From assembly GCA_963783235.1 (NCBI GenBank), contig CAWAMN010000002.1:1550001-1614000 (forward strand): 64,000 nt of DNA, given 5' to 3'. This document shows, piece after piece, positions 61,856 through 64,000 of the stretch. The notes beneath the pieces are model-generated. The model had not been told where the DNA came from. It made no database searches and saw nothing but the letters and a program-made list of their open reading frames with translations. The position numbers were made by a program, and so were the translations under genes. Source of the stretch: Thiohalomonas sp963783235. Its GTDB lineage: Bacteria > Pseudomonadota > Gammaproteobacteria > Thiohalomonadales > Thiohalomonadaceae. Position 1 is the first letter of the stretch; each line of letters starts with the position of its first letter.

Positions 61856-62899
61856 ATGAGACGCCTGCTTGCCCTGCTGTTTGCGCTGCTGGTTAGCGGA
61901 CCGGCTTCCGCTGGTCCCGACGGTGCCGCCCTTTACGGGCGCCATTGCGCCGCCTGCCACGGAAACGATGGCCATGGTGGGGTGGGTGTGCCCCTGGCGC
62001 TACCGGATTTCCTGGCCAACGTCAGCGATACCTATTTTTTCAAAACCATTCGGCAGGGGCGTCCCGGCCGGGTGATGCCCGCCTTCAATAACCTCAGTAG
62101 CGCCCAACTGCAAGCAATCATCGGTTATATCCGCACCTGGATGCCGGAAGGCAGCACAGCCCCTGCCTACAACACGACGCCGGTCAGCGGTAACGCCGGG
62201 CGTGGAGAGATGCTCTTCGCCGAGCGCTGCGCCGCCTGTCACGGGGCCAACGGCGAGGGCGGTTCCGGGACCGGGGTCACCTTCTCGCGGCCGCGCGACC
62301 TGCCCGTCATTCCCCCCGCCCTGAACAACACGGCCTTTCTGGATGCGGCCACCGATCAGATGATAAAGGCGACCTTGATGGAGGGCCGCGAAGGCACTCC
62401 GATGGCCTCGTTCCTCCAACAGGGGTTGTCGGAGCAGGACATCAACGACGTGGTGGCCTACGTCCGCTCCTTCGAAAGGGATCCGATACGCTGGGAGAAG
62501 CACGAAGGCGAGGAGCCTTATCTGGTCTTCGAGTCCTTCTCATCCTTTGACGATACCGTGGCGAGTCTCAAGCGGGCGGCCATCGGCCGGAATTTCCGAA
62601 TCATCCGCGAACAGAATCTGGAGAACGGTCTCTTCCCGAAAGAGGAGGAGAACACCCGCCAGCGCATCGTCTACTTCTGCAACTTCAAGCTGATTAACGA
62701 TGCGATGAAGCTCGACCCGCGGGTCGGTATGTTCATGCCCTGCCGCGTTACGGTGCTGGAGACGGCCGAGGGGACCGTCCAGCTGATGTCCATCAACCCC
62801 AAGTTCATGTCCCAGTTTTTCAACAATAACGCCCTGGATGAGCCGTGCACTCAGATGTATGAGACCTACGTGGGAATTATGGAGGAGGCGAGTCTATGA
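61856..62899 (+). CDS. Diheme cytochrome c fused to a DUF302 domain
   Basis: A 347-residue periplasmic protein. After a signal peptide (LLALLFALLVSGPASA) come two cytochrome c domains with haem sites CAACH (Cys31-His35 and Cys125-His129) and axial methionines in RVMPAF (Met74) and TPMASF (Met183). Residues from about 222 form a DUF302 domain (FDDTVASLKRAAIGRNFRII). The fusion suggests electron transfer coupled to the unknown DUF302 role. AAGGAAGGGGG precedes the ATG. The stop overlaps the next gene by 4 nt. Confidence 0.92.
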   Translation: MRRLLALLFALLVSGPASAGPDGAALYGRHCAACHGNDGHGGVGVPLALPDFLANVSDTYFFKTIRQGRPGRVMPAFNNLSSAQLQAIIGYIRTWMPEGSTAPAYNTTPVSGNAGRGEMLFAERCAACHGANGEGGSGTGVTFSRPRDLPVIPPALNNTAFLDAATDQMIKATLMEGREGTPMASFLQQGLSEQDINDVVAYVRSFERDPIRWEKHEGEEPYLVFESFSSFDDTVASLKRAAIGRNFRIIREQNLENGLFPKEEENTRQRIVYFCNFKLINDAMKLDPRVGMFMPCRVTVLETAEGTVQLMSINPKFMSQFFNNNALDEPCTQMYETYVGIMEEASL

Positions 62900-63360
62900 A
62901 TCGGCGTGCTGCTCTGCTTTTCGTGCTTCTGGCCCTGGTCTCGGCCGGAGCCGTCAAGGCCCAGCCGCTGCTGATGGTGCGAGCCCAGCAATCTTTCCCC
63001 GAAACCATGCTGGCCCTGCAGAGCGCCATCAGCGACCGTGGATACCGCGTCTCGCGCGTACAGCGGGTGGATGTGGGGCTGACGGCCAGCGGTTATAAAA
63101 CGGACAAGTACCGCATCGTCTTCTTCGGCAAGCCGGAACAGGTGCGCTCATTGACCCGCCAATACCCGCAACTGGTGCCCTACCTGCCGCAAAAGATCAC
63201 CATTTTTGCGGAACAGGACGAAACGCTGGTAACCACGGTCGACCCTGCTTTCTACCAGAAGCTGGTCAGCGATCAGGAGGCACAGACCATCTTCGAGCGC
63301 TGGCGCTCAGATGTGCAATCGATTCTGGATGAGCTCTCGGGAGGGGCGGGCGAGCTTTGA
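62896..63360 (+). CDS. Exported DUF302 protein
   Basis: A 154-residue protein with a signal peptide (ALLFVLLALVSAGAVKA) and a DUF302-like domain (QSFPETMLALQSAISDRGYR, KYRIVFFGKPEQVRSL, LPQKITIFAEQDETLVTTVD). It has no haem motif. Overlap of ATGA with the cytochrome fusion makes the two a coupled pair. Function unknown. Confidence 0.85.
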   Translation: MNRRAALLFVLLALVSAGAVKAQPLLMVRAQQSFPETMLALQSAISDRGYRVSRVQRVDVGLTASGYKTDKYRIVFFGKPEQVRSLTRQYPQLVPYLPQKITIFAEQDETLVTTVDPAFYQKLVSDQEAQTIFERWRSDVQSILDELSGGAGEL

Positions 63361-63385
63361 GGGCGTAAGCGGACAGAACCGTCGG

Positions 63386-64000
63386 CTACTGATTGAAACG
63401 CTCCATGGCGCGGTTGAGCTGGTCCTCAATACGCTGCTTGTAGTTGAGAAACTGCACCGTCTGCATCTTGTTCGCGCCCTGTTCGCCGATGACTGGTCGG
63501 GCGAGACTGATGTCGGTGATGTAAATGGGATAGGCCTTGCCGCTTTTGCGCAGTTCGAGCACATATTCCACCACGGCATTGAACAGGCCCCCGCCATGCT
63601 CCAGCGTGGAGAATTCCTTCTCATCGCAATAGAGGGTGAACTGAGTCCGATCATCCTCATCCATATCCACCATGACCTGAAGACTGAAATAGCGCTTGTC
63701 GCGCTGTTCGAACTCGGGCGCCCTGCGATTCAGTATCAGCTGTCCCGCTGCATCCCGGCCGACGGCGAAAAATTCCACCCCCTCGGCGGGAGTGACCGCC
63801 TCGCCATCCTGCATCTGAAAGTTCATCCGGTTCAGTACCGCTTCGAAGAAACGACTGTACTGATTGACCAGCGTGTCGCTGCTGAAGAAGCTGGTGCGCT
63901 GGAAAAACAGTGAGCCCCGCTCATCCAGCACATAGATCTCCACTTCGCTGCCCACGGGCCGATAGAAGAGCTGGACGAAACCGGGCTTGTTACGCGAGTA
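63386..64000 (-). CDS. cyaA: Class I adenylate cyclase, C-terminal part
   Basis: The open frame runs off the right edge, reading leftwards. Residues from the edge (YSRNKPGFVQLFYRP, then VGSEVEIYVLDERGSLFFQR, SSDTLVNQYSRFFEAVLNRM) match the C-terminal region of long class I adenylate cyclases of the Pseudomonas type. The catalytic domain is outside the window. The stop is at 63386 and only 25 bp separates it from the converging DUF302 gene. Confidence 0.8.
   Translation of the reverse strand, partial: YSRNKPGFVQLFYRPVGSEVEIYVLDERGSLFFQRTSFFSSDTLVNQYSRFFEAVLNRMNFQMQDGEAVTPAEGVEFFAVGRDAAGQLILNRRAPEFEQRDKRYFSLQVMVDMDEDDRTQFTLYCDEKEFSTLEHGGGLFNAVVEYVLELRKSGKAYPIYITDISLARPVIGEQGANKMQTVQFLNYKQRIEDQLNRAMERFNQ

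Overview
The window comes from a fairly GC-rich gammaproteobacterium. The evidence is gene order: rhlB / trxA-rho, mrcA divergent from pilMNOPQ-aroK-aroB-dgt-SPOR protein-gltBD-hemE, lptM-lysA-dapF-DUF484-xerC, nudE-cysQ, and the end of a class I adenylate cyclase. A PEP-CTERM protein and a diheme cytochrome c/DUF302 operon would suit a Chromatiales-type, possibly sulfur-oxidising lineage. That is inference, and I cannot name a genus.

Positions 1 to about 13,100 are the right part of a genomic island. Its right border is the 3' half of a tRNA-Phe(GAA) gene (13051-13098) followed by the tRNA's terminator. Next to that border, all on the minus strand, are a two-motif LAGLIDADG homing-endonuclease-like gene, four palindromes spaced exactly 105 bp apart, an AlpA/excisionase-like gene overlapping a phage-type integrase, and a second, much larger tyrosine recombinase. 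The large recombinase is cut in two by a 1,338-bp IS4-family element with a 9-bp target duplication; removing the element restores its frame exactly. Further in, on the plus strand, the cargo is a type I restriction system (hsdS, hsdR; hsdM is not in the window) with a HigA/ImmA-like gene just before hsdS, plus an orphan ORF.

From about 13,270 onward the window is ordinary chromosome: nucleotide housekeeping (cysQ, nudE, a YrfG-like HAD phosphatase), RNA metabolism (rhlB, rho), thioredoxin, glycogen phosphorylase, ribosomal protein L31, a thermonuclease, an M48 lipoprotein protease, malic enzyme, PBP1A, the type IV pilus secretin operon, shikimate genes, glutamate synthase, hemE, a sigma-54 activator beside a TauE-type exporter with a clear -24/-12 promoter, and the DAP/lysine/xerC cluster. 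Several mobile or palindromic intergenic elements are scattered through it: one MITE with TA flanks, one 140-bp palindromic element, and a pair of CACGGGG-rich palindromes either side of gltD.

Five genes (HigA-like, gltB 3' end, a carboxypeptidase-regulatory-like protein, DUF484, a methyltransferase) each carry one apparent single-base indel next to otherwise perfect coding sequence. This many in 64 kb suggests uncorrected sequencing errors rather than gene decay, so the broken genes should be read with that in mind. The strongest candidate for something new is the island-end module at 6.2-13.1 kb.
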